From an uncultured Oscillospiraceae bacterium (GTDB lineage: Bacteria > Bacillota > Clostridia > Oscillospirales > Oscillospiraceae): a stretch of DNA of 13,816 bases. This document shows positions 13,777-13,816 of this stretch, in pieces; positions within the stretch are counted from its first letter, which is position 1, and each line of letters opens with the position of its first letter. The notes under the pieces are model-generated. The model made no database searches and was not told the DNA's origin. It saw only the letters and a list, made by a program, of their open reading frames with translations. Location of the stretch: contig CAKUHX010000028.1 of assembly GCA_934659475.1 (NCBI GenBank), positions 1 to 13,816 of the forward strand. Direction: 5' to 3'. A program made the position numbers and the translations under genes.

Positions 13777-13816
13777 ATGGCCACTCAGATCCAAGCCTGC
13801 TTTGAGCGCTATGAAA
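13777..13816 (+). CDS. 5' end of a possible VTC-domain (polyphosphate polymerase-type) gene
   Basis: ATG at 13777 follows AAGGAGG (13761-13767) with 9 bases between. Only 13 codons are visible (MATQIQACFERYE), and the gene runs off the window. The F-x-RYE opening matches the start of bacterial VTC-domain proteins, which often begin with F-x-RYE-x-KYLL. In clostridia these genes commonly sit near Cthe_2159-type and DUF4956 genes. The adjacent Cthe_2159 remnant fits that association, although it points the other way. VTC-family enzymes make polyphosphate from ATP in yeast; the role of the bacterial versions is less clear. The evidence is short, so the family call is tentative, while the presence of a gene start is well supported. 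Confidence 0.55.
   Translation, partial: MATQIQACFERYE

Noticed and set aside
13658..13816. Plus-strand frame from ATG 13658 running through the VTC-like leader
   Set aside because: It is out of frame with the well-placed ATG at 13777, lacks a convincing ribosome site and reads through a hairpin.

Overview
The window comes from a high-GC bacterium. It carries S-layer homology (SLH) proteins, AGGAGG-type ribosome binding sites, a Cthe_2159-type fragment and what looks like the start of a VTC-type gene. Together these suggest a Gram-positive gut clostridium of the Oscillospiraceae type; this is inference from gene content and style, not from a marker gene. The MATE block (about 4000-6500) looks less GC-rich by eye than its surroundings.

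Layout. (1) 1-1544, plus strand: the 3' part of a secreted cell-wall protein with three CxxC motifs, a beta-rich linker domain and three SLH domains. It is followed by a strong hairpin terminator at 1609-1644. (2) 1854-6496: a divergent transport locus. On the minus strand is a 649-aa protein joining a MATE-family transporter to a cytidylate-kinase-like domain. On the plus strand is an operon of a MarR-type regulator, a separate cytidylate-kinase-like protein and a separate MATE transporter. The last two genes overlap by 4 bases. Each direction has a near-consensus promoter with an exact 17-base spacer, and an 8-base inverted repeat brackets the plus-strand promoter. The same protein pair therefore occurs once fused and once split. 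(3) 6514-6903, minus strand: the 3' end of an ABC exporter gene without its Walker A and membrane parts, which marks an old rearrangement breakpoint.

(4) 6931-12486, minus strand, read from right to left: a DUF2442 protein (TTG start), three lipoproteins, a DUF3137 protein, LemA, a second DUF3137 protein and a two-helix 65-aa membrane protein. Most gaps are 10-22 bases, one is a 4-base overlap, and one of about 127 bases precedes the largest lipoprotein. The lipoproteins share domains with one another. The set looks like an envelope cassette of unknown function. (5) 12568-13670, minus strand: a decayed Cthe_2159-type carbohydrate-binding/SLH gene with no start codon, a frameshift and an in-frame stop, followed by its terminator. 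(6) 13777-end, plus strand: the first 13 codons of a gene whose N-terminus resembles VTC-domain polyphosphate polymerases.

No tRNA, rRNA, CRISPR array or complete insertion sequence was seen. The two parts most worth a second look are the fused/split MATE-kinase locus and the LemA/DUF3137/lipoprotein cassette.
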